Below, in pieces: positions 54,335 to 63,606 of a DNA stretch of 64,000 nt; the stretch's first letter is position 1, and each line of letters begins with the position of its first letter. The stretch is from Thermodesulfitimonas autotrophica (GTDB taxonomy: Bacteria; Bacillota; Desulfotomaculia; Desulfotomaculales; Ammonificaceae), in contig NZ_RKRE01000002.1 in NCBI RefSeq assembly GCF_003815015.1, positions 186,001-250,000 of the forward strand. Reading direction: 5' to 3'. The position numbers and the translations under genes were made by a program. A model generated the notes under the pieces. It was not told the DNA's origin. It saw only the letters and a program-made list of their open reading frames with translations, and did not search any database.

Positions 54335-55342
54335 TCAGTTCCGGGAGCGGGCGAGAACGTGGAGCATCCCCAAGGCACGACCGGTGCCCAAGGCCACACA
54401 GGAAACCGGATCCTCGGCCACGTACACGGGCAAGCCGGTTTCGCGCGCAATAAGCTTATCTATTCCTTCAAGAAGCGAACCCCCGCCCGTCATGACGATA
54501 CCCTTGTCCACGATATCGGCCGCCAATTCCGGCGGCGTCCGCTCCAGCACCCCTTTAACCGCCGCCACGATGGCCTCGAGCGGCTCCTGAATCGCTTCCC
54601 AGACCTGGCGGCTGGTCACCATCACCGAGCGGGGCAGGCCGCTTACCAGGTCCCTTCCCCGAATGGCCGCCGCACGTTCCGAATTATTAGCCGGATAGGC
54701 CGTGCCGATTTCGATCTTCAGCTCCTCCGCCGATCGTTCACCAATGATCAGGTTGAACTCCCGCCGCACGTACCGGACGATGGCCTCGTCAAACTTATCC
54801 CCGCCGATGCGCGTCGAGGTCGAACAAACAATGCCGCCGAGCGAAAGCACCGCGATATCGGTCGTTCCGCCGCCGATATCGATAACCATCGACCCGCTGG
54901 CCTCACTCACGTCTATTCCCGCCCCAAGGGCCGCCGCCATTGGTTCTTCGATCAGGAAGGCCTGCCGGGCTCCGGCCTGGATGGCCGCCTGTCGCACGGC
55001 CCGCTCCTCCACGCTCGTTACCCCGGTCGGGATGCAAACCATCACCCGCGGCCGCAGTACAAAGCGCCTGCACCCGCACTTCTCTAAGAAATAGCGCAAC
55101 ATTCTTTCGGTGACATCGTAATCTGCGATGACCCCCTCCCGGAGTGGGCGCACCGCAATGATGTTTCCGGGTGTGCGCCCGAGCATCCGGCGGGCCTCCT
55201 CCCCCACCGCGATCACCTTGTTATCATCCCGGTTAACGGCCACTACAGAAGGCTCCTTCAAAACAATTCCCTTGCCTTTAACGTAAACCAGGACGGTCGC
55301 CGTCCCTAAGTCAATGCCGATATCCGGTGCCAAACCGAACAT
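54335..55342 (-). CDS. mbl: MreB/Mbl-family rod-shape protein
   Basis: A 335-residue actin-like ATPase guiding cell-wall elongation. Phosphate loops DIGIDLGTATVLVYV and MVIDIGGGTTDIAVLS, plus the adenosine motif GIVMTGGGSLLEGID. Position directly after spoIIID is the Bacillus spoIIID-mbl order, which is why I name it mbl rather than mreB. ATG follows GGAGGGAAATC. Confidence 0.93.
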   Translation of the reverse strand: MFGLAPDIGIDLGTATVLVYVKGKGIVLKEPSVVAVNRDDNKVIAVGEEARRMLGRTPGNIIAVRPLREGVIADYDVTERMLRYFLEKCGCRRFVLRPRVMVCIPTGVTSVEERAVRQAAIQAGARQAFLIEEPMAAALGAGIDVSEASGSMVIDIGGGTTDIAVLSLGGIVCSTSTRIGGDKFDEAIVRYVRREFNLIIGERSAEELKIEIGTAYPANNSERAAAIRGRDLVSGLPRSVMVTSRQVWEAIQEPLEAIVAAVKGVLERTPPELAADIVDKGIVMTGGGSLLEGIDKLIARETGLPVYVAEDPVSCVALGTGRALGMLHVLARSRN

Positions 55343-55461
55343 TGATTTCCCTCCACCATTTTGTAAGCCTGTCCCTATCTTTAGCCCAAAGGACCCCGCT
55401 GAGCTTGGCCTAACGTATATTCTACATTTTCCAGGGAAATTCCTCTACCGCCAGCAAATTT

Positions 55462-55713
55462 TTACCCGTTCGGTTTGTATTTCCGCCGCGTGGCCTCACC
55501 GCCACGCAGGTGCCTTTCCGCCTTGTTAAGATTCAAAACCGCGCGAACTTTCTGGGCCAGCTTTTTGTTGAGAGAGGGTAAGCGTTCCGTCATGTCTTTA
55601 TGAACCGTGCTCTTGGAGACATTGAAAACCTGGGCCGCCTGCCGAACGGTGGCTTTGGTTTCAAGGATATAAGCGCAGATTTCGAGGACCCGCCGCTGGA
55701 TATAATCCTGCAT
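55462..55713 (-). CDS. spoIIID: stage III sporulation transcriptional regulator SpoIIID
   Basis: An 83-residue mother-cell regulator with a helix-turn-helix: YIQRRVLEICAYILETKATVRQAAQVFNVSKSTVHKDMTERL, then a basic C-terminal tail (ERHLRGGEATRRKYK) that helps DNA binding. ATG at 55713 follows GGGAGGTAGGG. The frame is open 27 codons upstream, but that part overlaps regulatory sites. Two SpoIIID-type sites lie ~60-80 nt upstream. Strong evidence that the host forms endospores. Confidence 0.95.
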   Translation of the reverse strand: MQDYIQRRVLEICAYILETKATVRQAAQVFNVSKSTVHKDMTERLPSLNKKLAQKVRAVLNLNKAERHLRGGEATRRKYKPNG

Positions 55714-55774
55714 CACCCTACCTCCCGCTCCCATCCTGCTATTTGAATCTATATGAGCGAAAATCGGGAAAGAT

Positions 55775-55794
55775 GCTTGTTCATGCTTGTTCAA
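55775..55794 (-). promoter_or_regulatory. two tandem SpoIIID-type binding sites upstream of spoIIID
   Basis: On the minus strand TTGAACAAGC (55794-55785) and ATGAACAAGC (55784-55775) both fit WWRRACARNY, the SpoIIID consensus, head to tail with no gap. Autoregulation is inferred. Confidence 0.55.
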
Positions 55795-55910
55795 AGGCGC
55801 CTTTCGCCATCTTTCGCCCTGAATAGCGGCGGGTTCAACAAGGGGGACCCCCCGAACGCTATAAAAAAGCAGGGCGTCCTTTTATCAAGGTCCGGTTACG
55901 CTACTGCCAA

Positions 55911-56879
55911 CTATACTCCCGGATACTTGGTTACCTTTACGCCCGAATAGTAATGCGTAAGAATCTGGCGGAAGTTGTACCCGTGTTCCGCCATCCCTTT
56001 GGCGCCGTACTGGCAGAGTCCCACACCGTGACCGTAACCGATAGTAGTAAAGCAAAGGCGGTCACCCTCTATCCGCCACGTAAACCGGCTCGACTTAAGT
56101 CCCAGCCGCTCGCGTACTTCCGTCGCCCGGAAGGCCACCCCGTTTACCACTACCTTCTTCGGTCGGCCGGCAGCGGTAACCCGGGTCAGCTCCATCGTAA
56201 ACGGCTTTCCCCCGCCAGCAGCAGCAGGCATGACCCCCCCGTTGGGGGAAAGGGCCCGCTCTACTGCGGCAATCGTAAACGAACGCTTTTCTACAGGTTC
56301 GGGATAGGCGTCATATGGGCAGGGAACGCTCCGGAGATACGGTAGATCGACCTGCCAGATCTCCCCCGCGCTTTCCGTCCGGCCGCCGCACGAAGCATGG
56401 TACACAGGTTCGATAAGTTGGCCTTGGTAGGTGAGGACCAGACCCTCCGTTTCCTCCACCGCACGCCGCACCCTATAGTAGTACCGGTAGTAGCCCAGCG
56501 GCCCCCAGCGCCGCTTCAGTTCCTCCCGGTCGAGGTAGGCCTGGCCGTGTTGCGGGTCGTCGCAAAGATCCGCCTCCGGGTGCAGCCTATTTGCCACCCC
56601 GCCGCCCAGGATACGCCGCAGGGCGTATGTACGAGCGGCAACCGCCTGGGCCTTGAGCGCCTCGAGCGGAAACGCGGCCGGCATTTCTGCCGCTACTACC
56701 CCCACCACATATTCTTCGAGCGGCAAAATTTCCACCCTGCCGGTAGCGTGCCGGTACAACCGGATCTGCTCCCCCACCGGCCGGATTTCAACCTGGTGGC
56801 GCCAACTCGGAGCGTAGAAGCGGCAGACAAATGCCGCCACTGCCACCGCCAGAAGAAAAAGGCCGCAGCGCAGCCGCAA
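55911..56879 (-). CDS. spoIID: stage II sporulation protein D (SpoIID)
   Basis: A 322-residue membrane-anchored lytic transglycosylase of the engulfment complex. N-terminal helix (LFLLAVAVAAFVCRFYA), then LPLEEYVVGVVAAEMPAAFPLEALKAQAVAARTYALRR, where the glutamate of AAEMP is catalytic in the family, YHASCGGRTESA and GYGHGVGLCQYGAKGMAEHGY. TTG start at 56879. spoIIQ, often next to it, is absent between spoIID and spoIIID. Confidence 0.95.
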   Translation of the reverse strand: MRLRCGLFLLAVAVAAFVCRFYAPSWRHQVEIRPVGEQIRLYRHATGRVEILPLEEYVVGVVAAEMPAAFPLEALKAQAVAARTYALRRILGGGVANRLHPEADLCDDPQHGQAYLDREELKRRWGPLGYYRYYYRVRRAVEETEGLVLTYQGQLIEPVYHASCGGRTESAGEIWQVDLPYLRSVPCPYDAYPEPVEKRSFTIAAVERALSPNGGVMPAAAGGGKPFTMELTRVTAAGRPKKVVVNGVAFRATEVRERLGLKSSRFTWRIEGDRLCFTTIGYGHGVGLCQYGAKGMAEHGYNFRQILTHYYSGVKVTKYPGV

Positions 56880-56980
56880 GGTTTATCCCCCCGGTAAAAA
56901 GAACTTTGGCGTCTCGTCCGGCCTTACGGACAAGCTCGCTATAAAGATACGCCGCTTACCACGCATTATTACCCCAAATA

Positions 56981-57006
56981 AAACAAAAAGGCCGCCCGTG
57001 GCGGCA
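56981..57006 (-). terminator. terminator of the radical SAM gene
   Basis: On the minus strand GCCGC, loop CACGG, GCGGC, then CTTTTTGTTTT. Confidence 0.65.
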
Positions 57007-57075
57007 ACAAAAACGAAGCAAAAATGAGTCCTCGTGGGAATCAAGGTTAGCGCGGCACCGCGGTAACGGCCAAGG

Positions 57076-58458
57076 TTACCGCAATTGAGCCACCTCTTTA
57101 ACCCCGTGGCGTTCGGCCCAGATCTTATCGGCCACCCGGCCCCACTCCTCGGCCCGCCGGTCAAGGGCGGCGGCTATCGTGCCCGTCAGAATGCTTTCGG
57201 CTCCCGGATGGGTAGGCCGCGCACCCGACTCGGCCACAATCTCCCGCAAGGCCTGGGGCACGTCAATAATCGGGCAGGGCCGCAGGAAGTTGTCGTGGAA
57301 AGGCTGGCGTTTCTGGTAAGCCGCGAAGAGCGGGTTCTTCAACACCTCTAAGAGACTCTTACCCTTGATGTTGTCCACAGCGAAGTGGGCGAAGGCGCAC
57401 GGCTCCACATTCCCGCTCGCGGCAATGTGGAAATACATCCGCCCGCCCGCAATGCAGCCGTGGGTAAGTTCGCCGTCGTTCCAGAAATCAGCGATCTGGA
57501 TTGGCTTATGCGTGCGGATGTACGGGATGCGCTCGGCCAAATAAGCCCGCTGCTCCGGCGTTACCATCAGGTCCAGGTTCGGGTTGCGCCCTACCGGAAT
57601 GTAGTGGAAGGTCCAGCCGTACGTTACTCCTTTCTCGATGAGGAAATCGATAAACGCGTCGCTGGTGACCTCCTCCACGTTATACTTGGTAATCGTAATC
57701 GAAACGCCAAAAATCGCGCCCCGTTCACGGAGCAGGTCCATCGCTTTCATGACCCGGTCGAAGACCCCCTTGCCCCGCCGGGCATCGGTCCGTTCGCGCC
57801 ACCCTTCAAGGCTTATCGCCGGCGTCAGGTTGCCAATTTCAACAATCGCATCCGCAACCTTTTCGGTGATTAAAGTGCCATTGGTGTATAGCATAAAGGC
57901 CATCTCTGGATGTTTTGCCGCCAGACGTAAGAGGTCCGGGTACTTGAAGGGCTCACCGCCCGACATCACCACCCAGTAGATGCCGAGTTCCTTCGCCTCG
58001 GTCAGCAACCGGTCCAGCGTTTCAAAGTCTAAGGTATCGTGTTCCGCGTACATCCCGGCCCAGCACCCCTCACACCGGAGGTTGCAATCGCTGGTCGGGT
58101 CGATTAGGAAGAAATTAGGAATATGCACCCCCAACCGCTCCGAGAGCTCCTGCTGCCGGGGAATGCCGAGAAGCATCGCGTTGACAAACCAGTTGTACAG
58201 GAGCCGCCGCTTCACGTTTGGGTGGGTCCGCGTGAAAAGACGGTTAATATATTCCCGCACCGCCGGATTTTCATCGTACCACCGCGCGATCTTGACGATG
58301 TGCTGCTGGTGATGTTCTTTCTTGGCTAACTTCTGCGCCACCTTCAGGACCTTAGGGAAGTTTTCTGCAGGATTCTGATCAATATACCCAAGCATTTGCC
58401 GCAGCACCTGTTCCTCAACAAAGCGCTTAGCAAAATCAAAGCTTGGCAACACAGACAT
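57076..58458 (-). CDS. radical SAM protein with SPASM-like C-terminus
   Basis: A 460-residue protein. Residues ~1-115 are helical and unassigned. The radical SAM cluster motif is DCNLRCEGCWAG (CxxxCxxC) at ~125, followed by VVMSGGEPFKYPDLL. C-terminal cysteines (THGCIAGG, VEPCAFAHFA, LRPCPIIDVP) fit an auxiliary Fe-S site. Family members of this length are common in clostridia but the reaction is not known. ATG at 58458 follows GAGGGGATT. The gene is alone, downstream of a winged-helix regulator. Confidence 0.85.
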   Translation of the reverse strand: MSVLPSFDFAKRFVEEQVLRQMLGYIDQNPAENFPKVLKVAQKLAKKEHHQQHIVKIARWYDENPAVREYINRLFTRTHPNVKRRLLYNWFVNAMLLGIPRQQELSERLGVHIPNFFLIDPTSDCNLRCEGCWAGMYAEHDTLDFETLDRLLTEAKELGIYWVVMSGGEPFKYPDLLRLAAKHPEMAFMLYTNGTLITEKVADAIVEIGNLTPAISLEGWRERTDARRGKGVFDRVMKAMDLLRERGAIFGVSITITKYNVEEVTSDAFIDFLIEKGVTYGWTFHYIPVGRNPNLDLMVTPEQRAYLAERIPYIRTHKPIQIADFWNDGELTHGCIAGGRMYFHIAASGNVEPCAFAHFAVDNIKGKSLLEVLKNPLFAAYQKRQPFHDNFLRPCPIIDVPQALREIVAESGARPTHPGAESILTGTIAAALDRRAEEWGRVADKIWAERHGVKEVAQLR

Positions 58459-58569
58459 AAAATCCCCTCCTCACCTTATTGTTTCCATCCTTGGGTCACT
58501 TGCAGGACTTCCCCACGCCCCGGCTCTTTCTCACCCCCTACCAACACACAGGATTTCAAACATAAAGAT

Positions 58570-59241
58570 TTAAAGCGGCCGCTCAAGCCCTTCCTTCACA
58601 AACTTCGCTAAAAAGAAGGCTTCCCGCGGTTCAAGCTCGGCAAGCTGGCTTTGCAGCCGCCGGACGCATTCCCCTACCGGTCCCGAAACAACCCCGCGCA
58701 CGCGGAGCAGGCTCCCCATAACTGCACCCGCAAAAAGACTCAGCCCCTCCTCAGGCTTCCGCGCCCGGGCGACAGCCGCCGCAAGGGCGCGCCGCCCCCG
58801 GCCGCCGATTTCCTCAAGCTGCGCCAGTAAGACCGCTATATTGCAGGCCGCCCGCGCCAACCGCTCCTGGATCTCGGGCAATTCCTGGAGGATTTCCGCC
58901 ACCGCCTCCTGAGCCGCTTTTTTCTTATCCTCAAGGAGCCGCAACAGGCGCTGCCGCAGCGCCGACCAGTCATCCGCTGCGCTTTTTTCCAGCTCCTCTA
59001 ACGCCTGCGGCGTGGGCCGGTAGTAAATTAGGGTGCGGCCGGGCCCCTTTTCATCTCTCCCCGTCTCGTAAAGGGCTTCGAGGTAGCCGCCTCGCTCCAG
59101 ATGCCGCAACAGATCGTAGGCCGTCCAGCGGCTTACCCCTAAAGCCTCGGCGACGCGCGTGTAATGGACAGGCTGCTCTGAGTCCTGGTAAAGCCGCACT
59201 ACAACGGCAAGAAAATCCCTGCGCCGTCTCGTTAAAGCCAA
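58570..59241 (-). CDS. winged-helix transcriptional regulator, unassigned
   Basis: A 223-residue protein. N-terminal wHTH: FLAVVVRLYQDSEQPVHYTRVAEALGVSRWTAYDLLRHLERGGYL, followed by KGPGRTLIYYRPTPQ (the wing). The remainder is helical, with a coiled-coil part (~95-150), perhaps for dimerisation or ligand sensing. TTG at 59241 after GGGGGGAATGGAG; a TATAAT lies upstream (59300-59295). It may control the radical SAM gene next to it. Confidence 0.8.
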   Translation of the reverse strand: MALTRRRRDFLAVVVRLYQDSEQPVHYTRVAEALGVSRWTAYDLLRHLERGGYLEALYETGRDEKGPGRTLIYYRPTPQALEELEKSAADDWSALRQRLLRLLEDKKKAAQEAVAEILQELPEIQERLARAACNIAVLLAQLEEIGGRGRRALAAAVARARKPEEGLSLFAGAVMGSLLRVRGVVSGPVGECVRRLQSQLAELEPREAFFLAKFVKEGLERPL

Positions 59242-59347
59242 ACTCCATTCCCCCCCTAAAATCCCAAATGACCCAAAAAACCAATTTACTTTAGATTATA
59301 TGTTACCCGGGAAAGAATAGACCAATGCAAAAACTGCGCAATTTTCG

Positions 59348-59866
59348 TTAAAAATGCAGTTCCACGAGGGTTTTGCTCATTCGGGTAGCGCGGAGGTCAA
59401 TTATCCGCTGGTTTTTAGAGCCACGGAAAGGAAGGGTAAGGTCCCGCTCGGCCAGGATAAAGGGGCCGTCGATGAGGATGTCGGTCACCGCTAACAGATC
59501 CTGGACTCCTTTTTCCGCTATCGTCTGGAGCTCTTCGTAAGTGTAGCCCGTGTAAGTGACGATATTATAGCCTTTTTCGCGCAGCGCCTGCCCTAAAGCC
59601 GCAAAAGCCGCCGCCTGCGCAAAAGGTTCCCCGCCGGAGAAGGTTACCCCTGCTATCAGCGGGTTGCGGCTGATATCGGCTAACAACTCCGCCGCCGTGA
59701 TCTCGTAGCCGCCCGCCGGGTCCCAGGTTTCCGGGTTGTGGCACCCGGGGCAGCGGTGCGGGCACCCCTGCGCGAAGATAACGTAGCGCAGGCCCGGCCC
59801 GTCCACCACGCTCTCCCGAACCACGCCGGCAATGCGCAAATATAACTTCCAGGCTAAACTACCCAT
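59348..59866 (-). CDS. nrdG: anaerobic ribonucleotide reductase activating protein
   Basis: A 172-residue radical SAM activase that installs the glycyl radical on NrdD. Cluster motif CPHRCPGCHNPETWDP, then GVTFSGGEPFAQ. The start is ATG at 59866 (MGSLAWKLYLRIAGVV). It is separated from nrdD by a 1.5-kb restriction-modification pair, an unusual interruption. Confidence 0.93.
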   Translation of the reverse strand: MGSLAWKLYLRIAGVVRESVVDGPGLRYVIFAQGCPHRCPGCHNPETWDPAGGYEITAAELLADISRNPLIAGVTFSGGEPFAQAAAFAALGQALREKGYNIVTYTGYTYEELQTIAEKGVQDLLAVTDILIDGPFILAERDLTLPFRGSKNQRIIDLRATRMSKTLVELHF

Positions 59867-59915
59867 TTAAGCCCCCAGCGCGTAGTCCTTATTTCGCCCG
59901 GTCCCAAAGAATCTT

Positions 59916-60470
59916 TCAGCCTCCATCATCAGCATCAATGAGGATGATTTTTACCGGCACGGCAGGGAAATGACGTTTTAACCGCTCAATATCGTAGACT
60001 AACTGTTCTCCGTAAGATACCCCTGTCGACATCTCCTTGTGAAGTGCATGACAAGGAACGATCTCCACACCAACATCTGCCTTGTTCTCGTTGAAAAAGT
60101 ACTGGAACTTCGCCATATCATAAAACATGAAGGCGTACTTTCCGAACTGAACCTCGACCAGTACTTTACCTTTAACAAAATCAATCTGTTTGAATGCACC
60201 GGGAATACTCACATTGCTGTTAGGTACCGTAATAGTATAAGTATCACGCAGCTCGGTATAACCCCTAGCGGTAAATGCTTTACGAAACTCCCGGTTCATA
60301 TCCCGGGGAGAATATAACTTCCTTCCCCGCATCGTCTTCTCTTTACTAACTTTGGATTTTTGAGCTTTGACGCCAGCTATGATCTCGTAGATCTCCCGCT
60401 CGTAATCGGGATACCGTAGGCATAAAATTTCCGATCCACCTAAATGTGAATACTCATAAACGATTTTCAT
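59916..60470 (-). CDS. BglII/BstYI-family type II restriction endonuclease
   Basis: A 184-residue endonuclease. The active-site run QIDFVKGKVLVEVQFGKY matches the BglII/BstYI family, where Asp, Glu and Gln bind the metal; YSHLGGSEIL at the N-terminus and VGVEIVPCHALHKEMSTGVSYGE also match BstYI. Expected cleavage is within AGATCT or RGATCY, but the exact site cannot be told. ATG at 60470 follows GAGGAGCAAGG and lies inside the end of the methyltransferase gene (17-nt overlap). Base composition is lower in GC than the neighbours. Confidence 0.85.
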   Translation of the reverse strand: MKIVYEYSHLGGSEILCLRYPDYEREIYEIIAGVKAQKSKVSKEKTMRGRKLYSPRDMNREFRKAFTARGYTELRDTYTITVPNSNVSIPGAFKQIDFVKGKVLVEVQFGKYAFMFYDMAKFQYFFNENKADVGVEIVPCHALHKEMSTGVSYGEQLVYDIERLKRHFPAVPVKIILIDADDGG

Positions 60471-61428
60471 TGCCTTGCTCCTCGGTAACGTAATTAACAC
60501 GGCTCTCGAACAACCGGGGCTGCGTCAGAACAGATTTTAAATGGACAAACTTCGGTGGGAGGTTTGCCTTTGGCACATCTGGGTCATAAACCGATCTTTC
60601 CATCGGTCGAATACGCAGTTGGCCTTTCTCTGCAAGGTAAACACGTTCCCGGGCAATTTTTACATAGTCACTCACAATTTCTGCACCGATGGCCTTCCGG
60701 TTGTGCATGAGGGCAGCAATTGCAGTCGTTCCCACGCCGATAAATGGATCCAATACCCAGTCACCTTCATCCGTCATAGCAAGCACAAGGCGCTCTATCA
60801 ACTCTACCGGAAATTGACACGGGTGAGAAGTCTTCTCTACGTGATTTGCCTTCACGTTGGGAATTTCCCAAACATCTCCAGGGTTTTTACCCAATGGGTT
60901 GCCGCTGAATTGCCCTTTTTTAGGGCCCTTATAGTACTTTTTCTCCGGATACTTCTGGGGAACGCGAACAGCATCCAGATTGAAGGTATAATCATTTCCT
61001 TTAGTTTTAGTAAACCACAAGATCACCTCGTACCGGCCAGAAAAGCGCCTTGACGCGTGCAAACCATGTCCGAAATGCCATACAATTCGGTTCCGCAAGT
61101 GGAGGCCAAGCGAAGTAAAGATCGGATATAGCACGATATCAAGCGGAATAATTTCACCCTTATCGACATAATTGCCTACCTGCCAGCAGATACTCCCCTG
61201 GTCATGTAAAACCCGGACACACTCTTCAATAACCCTACGTTGCTGCGATAGGTACTCATCCAGATCCAGGCGCCTTTCGTAAGGCTTGCCCAGGTTGTAC
61301 GGTGGCGAAGTAACGACTAACTTAACGAAACCACTGGGAATATGCGGTAACAAATCAAGACAATCACCCTCGTAAAGAACCAGATCCGCGTCCGGGTTAA
61401 ACTGAGAAGCAGTTCGCACAATCGACAT
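60454..61428 (-). CDS. site-specific DNA methyltransferase (beta class, probably N4-cytosine)
   Basis: A 324-residue SAM-dependent methyltransferase. Motif IV is TSPPYNLGKPYE (SPPY favours m4C); motif I, DPFIGVGTTAIAA, is C-terminal, giving the permuted beta class. ATG at 61428 follows AAGGAGGT. It overlaps the endonuclease gene and must protect the same site. It lies between nrdD and nrdG and is AT-richer than both, suggesting acquisition. Confidence 0.92.
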   Translation of the reverse strand: MSIVRTASQFNPDADLVLYEGDCLDLLPHIPSGFVKLVVTSPPYNLGKPYERRLDLDEYLSQQRRVIEECVRVLHDQGSICWQVGNYVDKGEIIPLDIVLYPIFTSLGLHLRNRIVWHFGHGLHASRRFSGRYEVILWFTKTKGNDYTFNLDAVRVPQKYPEKKYYKGPKKGQFSGNPLGKNPGDVWEIPNVKANHVEKTSHPCQFPVELIERLVLAMTDEGDWVLDPFIGVGTTAIAALMHNRKAIGAEIVSDYVKIARERVYLAEKGQLRIRPMERSVYDPDVPKANLPPKFVHLKSVLTQPRLFESRVNYVTEEQGNENRL

Positions 61429-61558
61429 TGGATACCTCCTTACGCGCACCATAACAACGATCATCTTAGCCAGACAGAGCCGACTCAGATAATCAGCTTA
61501 TCCAAGCCCGACAGCTTTTCGGAAGGGGGACCGCTCATCCTGAGGCCCTCTTGGATTA

Positions 61559-63589
61559 CTAATGCACCACTTCCGGCCGGCCTAAGTGCACCACCCTGCT
61601 CTTCAGTTCCGCCACTTTCGCGTCGTTGAAGCGGTCCACCGTCGAGAGGTAGCCGGTGATGCGGCGCACCCTTCTGATGGCGCTCGAGCCGCACTTGGGG
61701 CAGTTGTCCCCTAAAACGCCGCTGAAGCTGCACTCCTGACAGAAGTCCACGGGGAAATTCACCCCTACGTAGCCCATGTCGCACTTGGCCATATGCCGGA
61801 TGATCGCCTCCACCGCCTCGGGGTTGTGCACCGGCGGCGAGGGAAGCTCCACGTAGCTGATGTGCCCGGCGTTGCAGAACTTGTGGTAGGGGCCCTCAAG
61901 TTCGATCTTTTTGAAGGCCTCGATGGGGAAGTGAACTGGAACGTGGAAAGAGTTGGTGTAGTACTCCCGGTCGTTAACCCCGGGCACGATCCCGAACTCC
62001 TTGCGGTCGAGCTTCACGAACCGGCCGGCAAGACCCTCGGCAGGCGTCGCCAGCAACGTGTAGTTGAGGTTGTAATCCTCACAGGCGGCATCGATCTTTT
62101 CGCGGAGAAAGCGGACAATCTCCAGACCCAGCTGCTGCGCCTCCTCATCCTGGCCGTGGTGCTTCCCCGTGAGCGCCACGAGCGCCTCGGCCAGCCCGAT
62201 GAAGCCGAGCGCCAGGGTCCCGTGCTTCACCGCCTCGGCGATCGGATCCTCTGGTTTTAAATCCGCGGCACCCAGGTAAAGGCCTTGCCCCATTACGAAA
62301 GGCAGGTCCTTCACTTTCAGGCGCGCCTGAACGGTGTAGCGGTGGTAGAGCTGCCGGATGCCAAGCTCCGCCACCTCGCCAAGGAGAGCGAAGAACTTCT
62401 TGAGGTCCCGCTCGGCCTTGAGCGCCACTCGCGGCAGGTTGATGGTGGTGAAGGAGAGGTTTCCGCGCCCCTCAGTCACCTCCGGGCCGCGCCGGTTGGC
62501 CATCACCCGGCTCCGGCAGCCCATATAGGAGACTTGGTTCCCGTACGGGGCGTTAAAGCTGGAATCCATAAAACTGAAGGTAGGGTTGAGCCGCTTGGCG
62601 GCCACCCGGATCGCCAACTGGAAAAGGTCGTAGTTGGGGTCGCCCGGCGCAAAATTAACCCCCTTCTTAACCCGGAAGATGATGTTCGGGAAAATAGGGG
62701 CTTCGTTGCGCCCTAAACCAGCTTCATAAGCTAAAAGCAGGTTGCGCGTCACCTTCCGGGCGGCCTCGCTGGTTTCCGTCCCGAGGTTGATCGAAGAGAA
62801 GGGCACCTGCGCGCCGGCCCGGGAGTGCATCGAATTCAGGTTATAGACCAGCGCCTCCATCGCCTGGTAAACCTCATCGTCCGTAGCGTTTTCCACGTAC
62901 GGCGCCATGTCCCGGTCGAAGAAGGCAAAAGACTGCCCGCCGAACATGTCGTTCTGCGAGCTTTGAAGGATGATGCAGGCCAGGGCGGTTGCGGAACCCG
63001 GACGCTTTGGGGGCCGGATGTAGCCGTGGCCGGTATTGAACCCCTCGGATAGGAGCCGGCCGAGCGGAATCTGAATGCAGTTGAGCGTTTTAGCGTAGAA
63101 ACCGAGGTCGTGGATGTGGATATCGCCCCGCACGTGCGCCTGCGCGAAATCCTCGGGGATGAGCCGGGTGAGGTAATACTTTTTGCTCGCCGCCTCGGCG
63201 ATCTGGAGCATCTTGGCCGAAGGAGAGTTGGAAACGTTGGCGTTTTCCCGGCTCGTCTCCTCGAGGATTTCCTCCACCGCATCCATCAGCTCGCTCTTCG
63301 CCTCGCGGATGCGGGTCCGCCAGTCACGGTAGAGGATGTAGGCCTTCGCCGTCCGGGCATGTCCCGCCTCGATGAGCACCTTCTCCACCACGTCCTGCAC
63401 ATCTTCCACGCCGAAGACGGTGCCGTTGTACTTGGCCTTCAGCAGCCGCAGCACCTCGAGCGTCAGGCGCATGGCCGTTTCCCGGTCCTCACCCCCTACC
63501 GCCCGGGCCGCCTTAAAGATGGCCTCCGTGATCTTCGTCTCGTCGAAGGGAACCTCCCGCCCGTCACGTTTCCTGATGACCTGGAACAC
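61559..63589 (-). CDS. nrdD: anaerobic ribonucleoside-triphosphate reductase
   Basis: A 676-residue glycyl radical enzyme reducing NTPs to dNTPs. Residues ~1-95 are an ATP-cone (VIRKRDGREVPFDETKI). Active-site region TALACIILQSSQNDMFGGQSF and GCRSRV; four Cys of the zinc site FCQECSFSGVLGDNCPKCGS; glycyl radical loop RRITGYLSTVDRFND at the C-terminus. ATG at 63589. nrdR lies 17 nt upstream and nrdG follows after the inserted RM pair. Confidence 0.96.
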   Translation of the reverse strand: MFQVIRKRDGREVPFDETKITEAIFKAARAVGGEDRETAMRLTLEVLRLLKAKYNGTVFGVEDVQDVVEKVLIEAGHARTAKAYILYRDWRTRIREAKSELMDAVEEILEETSRENANVSNSPSAKMLQIAEAASKKYYLTRLIPEDFAQAHVRGDIHIHDLGFYAKTLNCIQIPLGRLLSEGFNTGHGYIRPPKRPGSATALACIILQSSQNDMFGGQSFAFFDRDMAPYVENATDDEVYQAMEALVYNLNSMHSRAGAQVPFSSINLGTETSEAARKVTRNLLLAYEAGLGRNEAPIFPNIIFRVKKGVNFAPGDPNYDLFQLAIRVAAKRLNPTFSFMDSSFNAPYGNQVSYMGCRSRVMANRRGPEVTEGRGNLSFTTINLPRVALKAERDLKKFFALLGEVAELGIRQLYHRYTVQARLKVKDLPFVMGQGLYLGAADLKPEDPIAEAVKHGTLALGFIGLAEALVALTGKHHGQDEEAQQLGLEIVRFLREKIDAACEDYNLNYTLLATPAEGLAGRFVKLDRKEFGIVPGVNDREYYTNSFHVPVHFPIEAFKKIELEGPYHKFCNAGHISYVELPSPPVHNPEAVEAIIRHMAKCDMGYVGVNFPVDFCQECSFSGVLGDNCPKCGSSAIRRVRRITGYLSTVDRFNDAKVAELKSRVVHLGRPEVVH

Positions 63590-63606
63590 TTACCCTCTCC
63601 CCTTTC

